The position numbers were made by a program, and so were the translations under genes. Under the pieces are notes generated by a model. The model made no database searches. It was not told where the DNA came from and was given only the letters and a program-made list of their open reading frames with translations. This document shows, one piece after another, positions 20,806 to 34,300 of a stretch of DNA of 64,000 nucleotides. The stretch comes from Hevea brasiliensis (Eukaryota > Streptophyta > Magnoliopsida > Malpighiales > Euphorbiaceae): NCBI RefSeq assembly GCF_030052815.1, contig NC_079507.1, forward strand, positions 14,158,141-14,222,140. The letters are read 5' to 3'. The first letter of the stretch is position 1. Each line of letters starts with the position of its first letter.

Positions 20806-23800
20806 TGTAACACCCCTAAGTTCGGTAGTGCGTTCTACTGTTCCGGTGACCAGTGTTGTCCGGACAGCTAGGATGCCTAGAACCGTACTTCAAAATGAGT
20901 AAGGAGACATAAAATAATGAAATACAAGAAAAGAAAAACAAAGGAAAAATCATAGTAAAGAAATGTAACCGAGTAAGTGAACCGGGAAACCTAGCGATAG
21001 GTGACCGCACCGGGAAGTCACGGCGTGGACCGTTGACTAGCCCTGGACTGCGGGGAACCCTGGGAAACATTTTTAGGACATAAATAGAACCTTATTGAAG
21101 GATAGATATCATTAGAAAGATCAAAGAAAAATTAAATAATTAGTACAAAGAAAAGTGAGAAATCGAAAAACAGACAAAATACGGTGTTACCGAAAAATCG
21201 GAAAGCCACCGAACAGGGCATTATGGTCATTTGACATCCCGAAGTGTCTTTTGACCTAAATGTCCATTAAAAATAAATAGTATTACACTTAGAAAATAAA
21301 ATGAAAAATTAATTTGGTGGTACCTAAATAAAATAGCTAAAATCATGGGTTAATTGTGGAATAAGTGAAAGTTTAACTTATAAAATGATTTAATTTTAAG
21401 TGGACCACTAAGGGATTAATTAAATACTTAGTGGGACAAGTGTACACTTAAAATGCAGCTGAACTTCATCTTCCTCATTTTAGATTTCAACATTGCCGTG
21501 AGTGAAGGGAGAGGAAACTCCATGGACGTTTTGCATGAGCTCACTTAACCTCCCCATTTTCAACTCCAATCTCTTAGGTTCCTTCATGAAAAATGGTCTA
21601 CACACCACAAGGAAGATATTGATACCAATTTTGGGAAGTTTAAGCAAGGTTTAACAAGCTCCAAGCATAAGGTAAGTTCATAATTTTGAGAATTACTTTG
21701 TTAAAGTTTATGTGCATGTTATGGGTATTGGTTTGGTGAAGGAAAATTTTGAGTTTGAAGGGTTATTGTTGTTGTCATTTTGGACAGCCATGGTCACGTT
21801 TTTGATGAGGAAATTGTGCATATAATTGTTGAGAAATAATGTTGTTCATGGTGATTTAGTAACCTAGTGATTTAATGCATGTATATATGGTGAATTATGC
21901 ACTTTGATGGGAATTAGCATATGGTACGGCAATGTGATGTTGATGAGTGATTTGTGGCAGCTTGTGGACACTTGAGAAATGGTGTATATTGAAGGAAGTG
22001 TGGGCAGCATATTGACCTAGAAGGATGGATGTTATGTATGTAAATTAATGTTGTAAAGTGTATGTAAAGTTTGTAATGTTTAGGTGTGTTTGTAATGGTA
22101 CTTAGGAATTGTGATTGTGAATGATAATTGGTGTGTTGATGGTGATTGGAATCTGCCCAAAATAATGCTAATGTAATGTAGAAAGTGTGTTGGTAATGTG
22201 CCAAAACAGTTTGGTAGGGTATGGAAGTGAACCTTGCAAAGGTAAGTGTGTGTTTGAAGTTGGGGTGTGAAATGCATATTGAGGGCAGTGTATATTTTGG
22301 TCTATAACCTTGAATGTGTAACCTCAATTGGTATGAGACCCATTTGGGTGAAACTAGGCACAAAATGTGCCAACTTTCATTGAGAAACCATGCCAAAATT
22401 CTGCTTGCAAGGTGACCTAAAAATTTGACCAATTCGGAGTAGGTGCAATTAGGACCTGAAAAATGACCAATTGGGCAGCAGTGAATGTTTAGGCCATAAC
22501 TCACTCAAACCAGGTCCAATTGACCTGAAATTTTGACCAAGAATAGTTAAGACCCATACCTACAAGTCTTATGAAGACACCAAAACCCAGAAATGACCAT
22601 AAGCAAGTCAAACAGCTTGCACAAGTTCGGGTCCAAAACTGGCCGAACCAGAGTTGACCAAATTGACCTAAAATTGACCTAAAATGGTACCATTTGACCA
22701 GCAATAGTATAATGACCATAACTTGGTCTACTTAACTCGGATTGACCTGAAATTTTGCACCGCGGTCCATAAGACCTAGATCTACAAGTTTGTAGTTTCG
22801 ACCGAGACTCGAAAACCGAGGGAACTAGGCCGTCCGGCTAGGTCAAACCAGTGTCTCGGAATCCAGCAATTTGCATTAAAATGCACTAAACAAGGAAATA
22901 ACTTTGGTAAAACGTACCAAACCTAAAACCCTATCGAATGTGACATATTAACGACACTAAAACCTAATTTACCTAAAGCATAGCGAGTCGGTATATTAGG
23001 TGATTAAGTGAATAATTGAGTTCATGTATTATTTACCAAACACCATCGATAGAGACAATTTAATTTAGTCTTGAAACACTTGGTGTGTTTCTCGGTTAAC
23101 AAGGACTCAAAGAAAAGGAAAGAAATCTGAGTCGGGACCGGGAGACAAATATCGGAGGTTTGTGCACAACGGCTATTTCTTTTGAATTTTTCAATTGAAA
23201 TGAATTATGACCATTGTACATTATTGTTTTAAATTGTGTCATGCACAACTAGTTTTCAAGCGATTTTGTTCGACTAATATTTCATATGATTAATTATATG
23301 TTATTGTTTTAAATTGTGTTTGTGCACAACAACTGTTTCTTTTGAATTATTTTCAATGGAAATAAATATTGACTATTTGCATATCATTGTTTTAAATTGT
23401 GGAAATGTGTTTGGTGGACACTTATTGATTGAAAAACATTGTGAATGGTTTGAAACTGTGAAAAATTGTTTGAATGGTATTTGATGGATACTTATTGATT
23501 GAAAAGCACTGTAAATGGTTTTTGTGGAAATTGAAGTGAATTACGAATTGTGTTGCCATTTTGTGAATGAAATTATAATTTTGGAAATTTATTGGATTCT
23601 TACGGATCATTTGAATAAAATGTTTGGAATTGTTTTGACTCACAATTGGCATGACACTGATACTATGTTCCTCCTCCATTAATGGGGTGAGTGTGATTAT
23701 TCCTCCCTCTTTGACTTATCAGTCTGGGGTGAGTATGATTATGCTCCTCCCTCTTTGACTTTCCAGTCTGAGGTGAGTGTGGATGAGTACTCATTATATA

Positions 23801-23911
23801 GCTAGCTTCCTCCCTCATTGATTTCGATTATTGGGGTGAGTATGTCTTGTCGTGGTGTACAACACGGCATATATGGAAAAATTATGTCATGACTTAAATT
23901 GTGATATTGAT

Positions 23912-24145
23912 TGGCAACACTGTATTCTCTAGTTATTTGATCGAATGGTGTTATTGATTTGCAAAACGATATTATTCAATTATTTGATCGAATTGTGTTA
24001 TTGATTTGCAAAACGATATTATTCAGTTATTTGATCAAATTGTGTATGAATTGGCAATACGGTATTCTTAAGCTATTTGACTAAATTGTGTTATAGATTG
24101 GCAACACTGTATTCTTCAGTTATTTGATCGAATTGTGTTATTATG
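23912..24145 (+). repeat. Five ~47 bp tandem units within C LTR
   Basis: Units start near 23913, 23961, 24008, 24053 and 24100. Each runs GGCAAC or GCAAAAC, TATT, then TTATTTGAT(C/T)GAATTGTGTTA with variation. The block is present at the same place in all five C LTRs. Confidence 0.85.
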
Positions 24146-24560
24146 TATTGTGAGATTGTGAAAGCAGTTTAAACTCTCATTGACATATATTGTCTTTTGA
24201 ACTCAAACATGATCGACTTATGGAAAATTATTGTGATATTGACAAATGGAGTTTAAATTCTTGTTGACAATTCATCTTGAATTTAACTATGATTTTAAGT
24301 ATCCACTAATGATATGATTTATGAATTGTGATTTAAAATTGTATTTGGTTAATGTTGTGCACCACTGAGACAATGTCTCAAATGATAGCTTTATTCTTTG
24401 TCGCGGTAGAGATAGACAGGCGGCAGACTAATTTTGCTAGTACCAATGAGAGATTTTGGGTATAGTGAGTATACCATATGTGGCATTTTGTACTGTAATG
24501 TATATTCACTGTATGTATATTTTGTTCTTGGTTTTGAGCAATTGTAAATTTAAGTTGTAC

Positions 24561-24566
24561 AATAAA
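24561..24566 (+). terminator. Candidate poly(A) signal in C LTR
   Basis: AATAAA in an AT-rich context, about 430 bp before the LTR 3' end and about 150 bp after the paired hairpins. It recurs in the other C LTRs. No transcript data. Confidence 0.35.
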
Positions 24567-24995
24567 GTTGTAAAATAATTATGAGTTATTTGGCTTGTAA
24601 AAATTGTGTTATATTTTTGTATCTTAGTCTTTGAAAATCACTGTGGATTTGACTTGAGAAATGTGTTGTGTTGATAAAAATGTTGGAGTTGAGATTTGAA
24701 AATATATTGAAGTGCTTTTTACAGGTTTTCTGAAGAACTGTTTATCCAAAATACAAATGGCACTCTGCCAAAATTTTTACAGAAATTCCAAATAAATCAA
24801 ATGAGTTAGTTGTTTCATTTCAATTCACCAAAGTTTTTAACACCTGTAAATAGTGCTCACCACTGTAAAAGAAGTAAGAAAAGTTTTTAAAATCCCTTGT
24901 AGTGTATTTAATGGGTTATCGATGAAGCGGAGTTGGTAATTCATTAGGTATACTACGGGAGCATGTTATGCCTTACAGAGGGGTAGGGTGTGACA

Positions 24996-26082
24996 TGTTT
25001 TAGTGGTATCAGAGCAATGGTTTTAAAGTGAATTTCGAACTGTGAATTTGAAATCTTTTTGTCGGTAACTACAACTGCTCAAATGTTTGATACATACAGT
25101 ACATTACATTATAAATATGCACTAACGGGAGGAAATCTCCTTGTATTATTGTACAGGAGGTCAGGGAAATAAATTTTGATGCATTAGTGACTAGTCCTTT
25201 AGGATAAGGATTGTGATAACAAGTGAAATTAGTTTTGGAAGAGTTTATCGTGAAAAGTATTTGACACACCATAAAATTATAAGCTAATTGGCAAGCCTAC
25301 TTAATGTAAGGCAAGAGGGCGTAAATGTAAGATGCGAATGGAATTGCTCTAGATGAGGGCAAGGAGGTTACTGTTAGAAATTGCTAATGGATATTGTAAT
25401 CAGAATAAGATTCGAATATCAGTGAATTCAAAAAGAATAAAAGATAACAAAGTTTGATCTATTGGGATGTATCGTAGTAACTATGCAATGTTCTTGATGT
25501 TTATCATGTAAGTCGCAGATTCTGATCGACTTGAGATTATTGTGTAGAGCTACGTACTACGATAGTACACCTAGATAAGAATAGTTGCCAACGGCATCTG
25601 TTTTGGTATAGTTATGCCATGACAGAATTTAATTGTTAGAAATAAGTTTGAAAATCCTACTTAGGGATCTAAAACTCAAAAGTTAAAATATCGAAAGGTT
25701 ATAGTTCAGTACAAAAGGAAGTAAGTTATAGAATATTGACAGATAAAAAGAGTTATGAAAGTAGAGAATTGAACAGTTGATTCATGTGTAACAAAGAAAT
25801 ATTACAAATGTGAGGAAGACTATGGACTAGAATGGTCAGAGGACCAATGACTGATGAATGATTCTAACATGACCTCAAGGGTCATTCAAGGAGCAACGTG
25901 AACCAAAATATTAGACAGCATAATAGTAAGAGGAGATTGGTGTTATCCAAACAATTTAAACATTGTATTAGATTGTTAAAAGTCTTACGATCATATAGAA
26001 AGGAGAAATAAACGTATGACTATTGTAAGATGGCTACTGGGTAAAAATTTCGTGGACGAAATTTATTTAAGGGGGGGAGAAT
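24996..26082 (+). mobile_element. C interior 1 (non-coding)
   Basis: 1087 bp. It begins with TGTTTTAG and the primer site TGGTATCAGAGC (25004-25015, exact Met-initiator type). The leader (to about 25160) aligns with the B leader at 48290-48468 on the minus strand, sharing CAACTGCTCAA, CATTACAT and GGAAATCTCCTTGT. At 25172-25204 one frame reads NFDALVTSPLG, the same as the B protease stretch FEVLVTSPLG, followed at once by stops. The remaining ~850 bp is unrecognised. It ends with AAATTTCG-TGGA-CGAAATTT and a G-rich polypurine tract. Confidence 0.85.
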
Positions 26083-29000
26083 TGTAACACCCCTAAGTTC
26101 GGTAGTGCGTTCTACTGTTCCGGTGACCAGTGTTGTCCGGACAGCTAGGATGCCTAGAACCGTACTTCAAAATGAGTAAGGAGACATAAAATAATGAAAT
26201 ACAAGAAAAGAAAAACAAAGGAAAAATCATAGTAAAGAAATGTAACCGAGTAAGTGAACCGGGAAACCTAGCGATAGGTGACCGCACCGGGAAGTCACGG
26301 CGTGGACCGTTGACTAGCCCTGGACTGCGGGGAACCCTGGGAAACATTTTTAGGACATAAATAGAACCTTATTGAAGGATAGATATCATTAGAAAGATCA
26401 AAGAAAAATTAAATAATTAGTACAAAGAAAAGTGAGAAATCGAAAAACAGACAAAATACGATTATTCTGAAAAATCGGAAAGCCACGAGCAGGGCATTAT
26501 GGTCATTTGACATCCCGAAGTGTCTTTTGACCTAAATGTCCATTAAAAATAAATAGTATTACACTTAGAAAATAAAATGAAAAATTAATTTGGTGGTACC
26601 TAAATAAAATAGCTAAAATCATGGGTTAATTGTGGAATAAGTGAAAGTTTAACTTATAAAATGATTTAATTTTAAGTGGACCACTAAGGAGATTAATTAA
26701 ATAATTAGTGGGACAAGTGTACACTTAAAATGCAGCTGAACTTCATCTTCCTCATTTTAGATTTCAACATTGCCGTGAGTGAAGGGAGAGGAAACTCCAT
26801 GGACGTTTTGCATGAGCTCACTTAACCTCCCCATTTTCAACTCCAATCTCTTAGGTTCCTTCATGAAAAATGGTCTACACACCACAAGGAAGATATTGAT
26901 ACCAATTTTGGGAAGTTTAAGCAAGGTTTAACAAGCTCCAAGCATAAGGTAAGTTCATAATTTTGAGAATTACTTTGTTAAAGTTTATGTGCATGTTATG
27001 GGTATTGGTTTGGTGAAGGAAAATTTTGAGTTTGAAGGGTTATTGTTGTTGTCATTTTGGACAGCCATGGTCACGTTTTGATGAGGAAATTGTGCATATA
27101 ATTGTTGAGAAATAATGTTGTTCATGGTGATTTAGTAACCTAGTGATTTAATGCATGTATATATGGTGAATTATGCACTTTGATGGGAATTAGCATATGG
27201 TACGGCAATGTGATGTTGATGAGTGATTTGTGGCAGCTTGTGGACACTTGAGAAATGGTGTATATTGAAGGAAGTGTGGGCAGCATATTGACCTAGAAGG
27301 ATGGATGTTATGTATGTAAATTAATGTTGTAAAGTGTATGTAAAGTTTGTAATGTTTAGGTGTGTTTGTAATGGTACTTAGGAATTGTGATTGTGAATGA
27401 TAATTGGTGTGTTGATGGTGATTGGAATCTGCCCAAAATAATGCTAATGTAATGTAGAAAGTGTGTTGGTAATGTGCCAAAACAGTTTGGTAGGGTATGG
27501 AAGTGAACCTTGCAAAGGTAAGTGTGTGTTTGAAGTTGGGGTGTGAAATGCATATTGAGGGCAGTGTATATTTTGGTCTATAACCTTGAATGTGTAACCT
27601 CAATTGGTATGAGACCAATTTGGGGTGAAACTAGGCACAAAATGTGCCAACTTTCATTGAGAAACCATGCCAAAATTCTGCTTGCAAGGTGACCTAAAAA
27701 TTTGACCAATTCGGAGTAGGTGCAATTAGGACCTGAAAAATGACCAATTGGGCAGCAGTGAATGTTTAGGCCATAACTCACTCAAACCAGGTCCAATTGA
27801 CCTGAAATTTTGACCAAGAATAGTTAAGACCCATACCTACAAGTCTTATGAAGACACCAAAACCCAGAAATGACCATAAGCAAGTCAAACAGCTTGCACA
27901 AGTTCAGGTCCAAAACTGGCCGAACCAGAGTTGACCAAATTGACCTAAAATTGACCTAAAATGGTACCATTTGACCAGCAATAGTATAATGACCATAACT
28001 TGGTCTACTTAACTCGGATTGACCTGAAATTTTGCACCGCGTCCATAAGACCTAGATCTACAAGTTTGTAGTTTCGACCGAGACTCGAAAACCGAGGAAC
28101 TAGGCCGTCCGGCTAGGTCAAACCAGTGTCTCGGAATCCGAGAATTTGCATTAAAATGCACTAAACAAGGAAATAACTTTGGTAAAACGTACCAAACCTA
28201 AAACCCTATCGAATGTGACATATTAACGACACTAAAACCTAATTTACCTAAAGCATAGCGAGTCGGTATATTAGGTGATTAAGTGAATAATTGAGTTCAG
28301 TGTATTATTTACCAAACACCATCGATAGAGACAATTTAATTTGATGCTGAAACACTTGGTGTGTTTCTCGATTAACAAGGACTCAAGCAAAGGGAAAGAA
28401 ATCTTGAGTCGAGGACCAGAGACAAATATCGAGGTTTGTGCACAACGGCTATTTCTTTTGAATTTTTCAATTGAAATGAATTATGACCATTGTACATTAT
28501 TGTTTTAAATTGTGTGCATGCACAACTAGTTTTCAAGCGATTTTGTTCGACTAATATTTCATATGATTAATTATATGTTATTGTTTTAAATTGTGTTTGT
28601 GCACAACAAGCTGTTTCTTTTGAATTATTTTCAATGGAAATAAATATTGACTATTTGCATATCATTGTTTTAAATTGTGGAAATGTGTTTGGTGGACACT
28701 TATTGATTGAAAAACATTGTGAATGGTTTGAAATCGTGAAAAATTGTTTGAATGGTATTTGATGGATACTTATTGATTGAAAAGCAACGTAAATGGTTTT
28801 GTGGAAATTGAAGTGAATTACGAATTGTGTTGCCATTTTGTGAATGAAATTATAATTTTGGAAATTTATTGGATTCTTACGGATCATTTGAATAAAATGT
28901 TTGGAATTGTTTTGACTCACAATTGGCATGACAGATACTATGTTCCTCCTCCATTAATGGGGTGAGTGTGATTATTCCTCCTCTTTGACTTATCGATGCA

Positions 29001-30272
29001 GGGTGAGTATGATTATGCTCCTCCCTCTTTGACTTTCGATCGAGGTGAGTGTGGATGAGTACTCATTATATAGCTAGCTTCCTCCCTCATTGATTTCGAT
29101 TATTGGGGTGAGTATGTCTTGTCGTGGTGTACAACCACGGCATATATGGAAAAAATTGTGTCATGACTTAAATTGTGATATTGATTGGCAACATTGTATT
29201 CTCTAGTTATTTGATCGAATGGTGTTATTGATTTGCAAAAGCGATATTATTCAATTATTTGATCGAATTGTGTTATTGATTTGCAAAGCGATATTATTGA
29301 TTATTTGATCAAATTGTGTATGAATTGGCAATACGGTATTCTTAAGCTATTTGACTAAATTGTGTTATAGATTGGCAACATCAGTATTCTTGATTATTTG
29401 ATCGAATTGTGTTATTATGTATTGTGAGATTGTGAAAGCAGTTTAAACTCTCATTGACATATATTGTCTTTTGAACTCAAACATGATCTGACTTATGGAA
29501 AATTATTGTGATATTGACAAATGGAGTTTAAATTCTTGTTGACAATTACTGTCTTGAATTTAACTATGATTTTAAGTATCCACTAATGATATGATTTATG
29601 AATTGTGATTTAAAATTGTATTTGGTTAATGTTGTGCACCACTGAGACAATGTCTCAGCGATAGCTTTATTCTTTGTCGCAGTAGAGAGATAGGCAGGCG
29701 AGACTAGGGTCGCTAGTACCGCCAGCGAGAGATTTTGGGTATAGTGAGTATACCATATGTGGCATTTTGTACTGTAATGTATATTCACTGTATGTATATT
29801 TTGTTCTTGGTTTTGAGCAATTGTAAATTTAAGTTGTACAATAAAGTTGTAAAATAATTATGAGTTATTTGGCTTGTAAAAATTGTGTTATATTTTTGTA
29901 TCTTAGTCTTTGAAAATCACTGTGGATTTGACTTGAGAAATGTGTTGTGTTGATAAAAATGTTGGAGTTGAGATTTGAAAATATATTGAAGTGCTTTTCT
30001 GAGTTTTTTCAAGAACTGTTTATCCAAAATACAAATGGCACTCTGCCAAAATTTTTACAGAAATTCCAAATAAATCAAATGAGTTAGTTGTTTCATTTCA
30101 ATTCACCAAAGTTTTTAACACCTGTAAATAGTGCTCACCACTGTAAAAGAAGTAAGAAAAGTTTTTAAAATCCCTTGTAGTGTATTTAATGGGTTATCAG
30201 TAGACGGAGTTGGTAATTCATTAGGTATACTACGGGAGCATGTTATGCCTTACAGAGGGGTAGGGTGTGACA
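26083..30272 (+). mobile_element. C LTR 2
   Basis: 4190 bp. The hairpin pair is intact here: CTGAGACA-A-TGTCTCAG, then GCGATA...TGTCGC (about 29642-29680). One extra G near 27620 relative to LTR 1 splits the chance antisense frame seen in LTR 1. Confidence 0.92.
29642..29680 (+). other. Paired hairpins in C LTR 2
   Basis: Stem 1 is CTGAGACA-A-TGTCTCAG, 8 bp with a one-base loop. Stem 2 is GCGATA pairing with TGTCGC (one wobble). It is preceded by GTGCACCA. It is equally clear in LTR 4 (40212-40251, where stem 2 is the full GCGATAGC with GCTGTCGC) and blurred in LTRs 1, 3 and 5. Confidence 0.7.
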
Positions 30273-31368
30273 TGTTTTAGTGGTATCAGAGCAATGGTTT
30301 TAAAGTGAATTTCGAACTGTGAATTTGAAATCTTTTTGTCGGTAACTACAACTGCTCAAATGTTTGATACATACAGTACATTACATTATAAATATGCACT
30401 AACGGGAGGAAATCTCCTTGTATTATTGTACAGGAGGTCAGGGAAATAAATTTTGATGCATTAGTGACTAGTCCTTTAGGATAAGGATTGTGATAACAAG
30501 TGAAATTAGTTTTGGAAGAGTTTATCGGCGAAAAGTATTTGCTGACACACCATAAAATTATAAGCTAATTGGCAAGCCTACTTAATGTAAGGCAAGAGGA
30601 CGTAAATGTAAGATGCAGTAATGGAATTGCTCTAGATGAGGGCAAGGAGGTTACTGTTAGAAATTGCTAATGGATATTGTAATCAGAATAAGATTCGAAT
30701 ATCAGTGAATTCAAAAAGAATAAAAGATAACAAAGTTTGATCTATTGGGATGTATCGTAGTAACTATGCAATGTTCTTGATGTTTATCTTTGTAAGTCGC
30801 AGATTCTGATCGACTTGAGATTATTGTGTAGAGCTACGTACTACCCGATAGTACACCTAGATAAGAATAGTTGCCAACGGCATCTGTTTTGGTATAGTTA
30901 TGCCATGACAGAATTTAATTGTTAGAAATAAGTTTGAAAATCCTACTTAGGGATCTAAAACTCAAAAGTTAAAATATCGAAGGTTATAGTTCGATACAAA
31001 AGGAAGTAAGTTATAGAATATTGTGAGATAAAAGAGTTATGAAAGTAGAGAATTGAACAGTTGATTCATGTGTAACAAAGAAATATTACAAATGTGAGGA
31101 AGACTATGGACTAGAATGGTCAGAGGACCAATGACTGATGAATGATTCTAACATGACCTCAAGGGTCATTCAAGGAGCAACGTGAACCAAAATATTAGAC
31201 AGCATAATAGTAAGAGGAGATTGGTGTTATCCAAACAATTTAAACATTGTATTAGATTGTTAAAAGTCTTACGATCATATAGAAAGGAGAAATAAACGTA
31301 TGACTATTGTAAGATGGCTCTTTGGGTAAAAATTTCGTGGGACGAAATTTATTTAAGGGGGGGAGAAT
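30273..31368 (+). mobile_element. C interior 2 (non-coding)
   Basis: 1096 bp with an exact primer site at 30281-30292. It has the same leader, protease scrap and polypurine tract as interior 1. An extra G in the pre-tract palindrome loop (CGTGGGACG) is private to this copy. Confidence 0.85.
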
Positions 31369-34300
31369 TGTAACACCCCTAAGTTCGGTAGTGCGATCTA
31401 CTTCTCCGGTGACCAGTGCTGTCCGGACAGCTAGGATGCCTAGAACCGTACTTCAAAATGAGTAAGGAGACATAAAATAATGAAATACAAGAAAAGAAAA
31501 ACAAAGGAAAAATCATAGTAAAGAAATGTAACCGAGTAAGTGAACCGGGAAACCTAGCGATAGGTGACCGCACCGGGAAGTCACGGCGTGGACCGTTGAC
31601 TAATACTGGATGCGGGAACCACAGGAAACATTTTTAGGACATAAATAGAACCTTATTGAAGGATAGATATCATTAGAAAGATCAAAGAAAAATTAAATAA
31701 TTAGTACAAAGAAAAGTGAGAAATCGAAAAAGCAGACAAAATACGATTATTCAGAAAAATCGGAAAAGCCACCCGAGCAGGGCATTATGGTCATTTGACA
31801 TCCCGAAGTGTCTTTTGACCTAAATGTCCATTAAAATAAAAAGTATTACAATGAGAAAATAAAATGAAAAATTAATTTGGTGGTACCTAAATAAAATAGC
31901 TAAAATCATGGGTTAATTGTGGAATAAGTGAAAGTTTAACTTATAAAATGATTTAATTTTAAGTGGACCACTAAGGGGATTAATTAAATACTTAGTGGGA
32001 CAAGTGTACACTTAAAATGCAGCTGAACTTCATCTTCCTCATTTTAGATTTCAACATTGCCGTGAGTGAAGGGAGAGGAAACTCCATGGACGTTTTGCAT
32101 GAGCTCACTTAACCTCCCCATTTTCAACTCCAATCTCTTAGGTTCCTTCATGAAAAATGGTCTACACACCACAAGGAAGATATTGATACCAATTTTGGGA
32201 AGTTTAAGCAAGGTTTAACAAGCTCCAAGCATAAGGTAAGTTCATAATTTTGAGAATTACTTTGTTAAAGTTTATGTGCATGTTATGGGTATTGGTTTGG
32301 TGAAGGAAAATTTTGAGTTTGAAGGGTTATTGTTGTTGTCATTTTGGACAGCCATGGTCACGTTTTTGATGAGGAAATTGTGCATATAATTGTTGAGAAA
32401 TAATGTTGTTCATGGTGATTTAGTAACCTAGTGATTTAATGCATGTATATATGGTGAATTATGCACTTTGATGGGAATTAGCATATGGTACGGCAATGTG
32501 ATGTTGATGAGTGATTTGTGGCAGCTTGTGGACACTTGAGAAATGGTGTATATTGAAGGAAGTGTGGGCAGCATATTGACCTAGAAGGATGGATGTTATG
32601 TATGTAAATTAATGTTGTAAAGTGTATGTAAAGTTTGTAATGTTTAGGTGTGTTTGTAATGGTACTTAGGAATTGTGATTGTGAATGATAATTGGTGTGT
32701 TGATGGTGATTGGAATCTGCCCAAAATAATGCTAATGTAATGTAGAAAGTGTGTTGGTAATGTGCCAAAACAGTTTGGTAGGGTATGGAAGTGAACCTTG
32801 CAAAGGTAAGTGTGTGTTTGAAGTTGGGGTGTGAAATGCATATTGAGGGCAGTGTATATTTTGGTCTATAACCTTGAATGTGTAACCTCAATTGGTATGA
32901 GACCAATTTGGGTGAAACTAGGCACAAAATGTGCCAACTTTCATTGAGAAACCATGCCAAAATTCTGCTTGCAAGGTGACCTAAAAATTTGACCAATTCG
33001 GAGTAGGTGCAATTAGGACCTGAAAAATGACCAATTGGGCAGCAGTGAATGTTTAGGCCATAACTCACTCAAACCAGGTCCAATTGACCTGAAATTTTGA
33101 CCAAGAATAGTTAAGACCCATACCTACAAGTCTTATGAAGACACCAAAACCCAGAAATGACCATAAGCAAGTCAAACAGCTTGCACAAGTTCGGGTCCAA
33201 AAACTGGCCGAACCAGAGTTGACCAAATTGACCTAAAATTGACCTAAAATGGTACCATTTGACCAGCAATAGTATAATGACCATAACTTGGTCTACTTAA
33301 CTCGGATTGACCTGAAATTTTGCACCGCGGTCCATAAGACCTAGATCTACAAGTTTGTAGTTTCGACCGAGACTCGAAAACCGAGGAACTAGGCCGTCTG
33401 GCTAGGTCGAACCAGTGTCTCGGAATCCAGAAATTTGCATTAAAATGCACTAAACAAGGAAATAACTTTGGTAAAACGTACCAAACCTAAAACCCTATCG
33501 AATGTGACATATTAACGACACTAAAACCTAATTTACCTAAAACGCAACGAGGGTCGGTATATTAGGTGATTAAGTGAATAATTGAGTTCAGTGTATTATT
33601 TACCAAACACCATCGATAGAGACAATTTAATTTGATCAAACACTTCAATTGTGTTTCTCGATTAACAAGGACTCAAAGAAAGGGAAAGAAATCCGAGTCG
33701 GGACCAGGAGACAAATATCAGAGGTTTGTGCACAACGGCTATTTCTTTTGAATTTTTCAATTGAAATGAATTATGACCATTGTACATTATTGTTTTAAAT
33801 TGTGTCTGTGCACAACTAGTTTTCAACTGATTTTGTTCTGACTAATATTTCATATGATTAATTATATGTTATTGTTTTAAATTGTGTTTGTGCACAACAA
33901 CTGTTTCTTTTGAATTATTTTCAATGGAAATAAATATTGACTATTTGCATATCATTGTTTTAAATTGTGGAAATGTGTTTGGTGGACACTTATTGATTGA
34001 AAAACATTGTGAATGGTTTGAAATCGTGAAAAATTGTTTGAATGGTATTTGATGGATACTTATTGATTGAAAAGCACTGTAAATGGTTTTTGTGGAAATT
34101 GAAGTGAATTACGAATTGTGTTGCCATTTTGTGAATGAAATTATAATTTTGGAAATTTATTGGATTCTTACGGATCATTTGAATAAAATGTTTGGAATTG
34201 TTTTGACTCACAATTGGCATGACACTGATACTATGTTCCTCCTCCATTAATGGGGTGAGTGTGATTATTCCTCCCTCTTTGACTTATCGATGCAGGGTGA

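Larger units (their letters stand above)
20806..24995 (+). mobile_element. C LTR 1 (5' outermost)
   Basis: 4190 bp. It contains five tandem units of about 47 bp (23912-24145), the hairpin-pair site (about 24365-24414) and AATAAA at 24561. The antisense frame at 21914-22504 (196 codons) is open only by chance. Confidence 0.92.

Noticed and set aside
21914..22504. Antisense 196-codon frame in C LTRs, recurring at 32478-33068 and as 142 + 67 codons elsewhere
   Set aside because: It recurs only because the LTRs are near identical. A one-base difference splits it in copies 2, 4 and 5, there is no domain or codon bias, and it lies antisense within an LTR.
25004..25015. tRNA-like match (TGGTATCAGAGC)
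   Set aside because: It is only the primer-binding complement of a tRNA end; no tRNA gene surrounds it.
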